Assembly (NCBI GenBank): GCA_013396525.1
Contig: VWYX01000403.1
Coordinates: 39,182-103,181 of the forward strand
From: Chaetorhynchus papuensis
Taxonomy: Eukaryota > Chordata > Aves > Passeriformes > Rhipiduridae
DNA: 64,000 bases
Direction of reading: 5' to 3'
Part shown: piece after piece, positions 63,931 through 64,000 of the stretch
Position numbering within the stretch: position 1 is the stretch's first letter
How the letters are laid out: each line of letters begins with the position of its first letter
Translations under genes and position numbers: made by a program
The notes under the pieces: model-generated
The model's input: the letters and a program-made list of their open reading frames with translations, nothing else
Databases searched by the model: none
Told to the model about the DNA's origin: nothing

Positions 63931-64000
63931 GGTGCTGATTTATTTGGAGAGGGGCGGCTGAGCGGGGCGGGGGGGCCGGGGGTGTCGCGGCGGAGCCGTA
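63931..64000 (-). other. 5' UTR and/or proximal promoter (partial)
   Basis: 70 bases upstream of the ATG: a short AT-rich patch next to the start codon, then very GC-rich sequence to the window edge. No upstream ATG is present on the minus strand within these bases. The boundary between UTR and promoter cannot be set from sequence. Confidence 0.6.

Larger units (their letters stand above)
63170..64000 (-). promoter_or_regulatory. TMEM132B: CpG-rich promoter region of the TMEM132-family gene
   Basis: GC- and CpG-rich sequence covers exon 1 and continues to the window edge. Upstream of the start codon on the minus strand lie several GC boxes (Sp1-type CCCGCCCC at about 63970-63963). No TATA box is evident on the gene's strand, as expected for a CpG-island promoter. 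The transcription start probably lies at or beyond the window edge, only 70 bp above the ATG. A run of G tracts on the plus strand (63964-63982) can form a G-quadruplex. Confidence 0.7.

Noticed and set aside
1..64000. tRNA, rRNA, miRNA hairpins, CRISPR arrays, endogenous viruses, toxin or defence systems
   Set aside because: I saw no diagnostic sequence for any of these. I could not run a structural RNA search, so a small unrecognised hairpin RNA is not excluded.

Overview
This is vertebrate nuclear DNA, most likely from a bird. It holds spliced exons with consensus sites, a CpG-rich promoter, and very little interspersed repeat. The repeats I can recognise are decayed CR1 LINE pieces and two old MIR-like (CORE-SINE) relics. 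There is no Alu, L1, B1, LTR or DNA transposon. Nothing looks bacterial, viral or plasmid-like. A turtle or crocodilian is not fully excluded; the low repeat load is the main argument for a bird.

The window is the 5' end of one gene on the minus strand, a TMEM132-family neural membrane/adhesion protein. I favour TMEM132B by exclusion against my recollection of paralogues C and D. Coding exon 1 (63846-63930) encodes the signal peptide and ends in phase 1. Coding exon 2 (552-1431) encodes the start of the conserved ectodomain and ends in phase 2. The two exons join in frame to give 321 complete codons. Between them lies intron 1 of about 62.4 kb, and positions 1-551 are the start of intron 2. 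Almost all of the window is therefore intron.

Reading from high to low coordinates, which is the direction of transcription: 63.2-64.0 kb is the CpG-rich promoter and first exon, with a G-quadruplex-forming tract. 61.0-62.1 kb is a second CpG-rich block just inside the intron. 52-60 kb is plain intron with a CTCF-like motif. 51.8-52.0 kb and 46.7-46.9 kb are AT-rich blocks that look like conserved non-coding elements. 43.9-44.0 kb is a MIR-like relic. 41.4-41.7 kb is an isolated CpG-rich block with an RFX X-box-like palindrome. 39,506-39,667 is an assembly gap of 162 N. 30.3-30.4 kb is a second MIR-like relic. 23.8-33.3 kb is the part richest in homeodomain/POU-type motifs and candidate regulatory blocks, and it also holds a CR1 reverse-transcriptase fragment at 25.3-25.7 kb. 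20.1-20.2 kb is a CR1 3' end. 7.1 and 9.3 kb carry two copies of an unrecognised 96-bp repeat.

I found no second protein gene, tRNA, rRNA, recognisable miRNA, CRISPR array or novel multi-gene system. The points worth a second look are regulatory or repeat-related: the isolated intronic CpG island with its X-box, the X-box-like motifs inside AT-rich blocks, the 96-bp repeat pair, and a perfect homeodomain palindrome. Conservation could not be tested here, so every regulatory call is inference from sequence.
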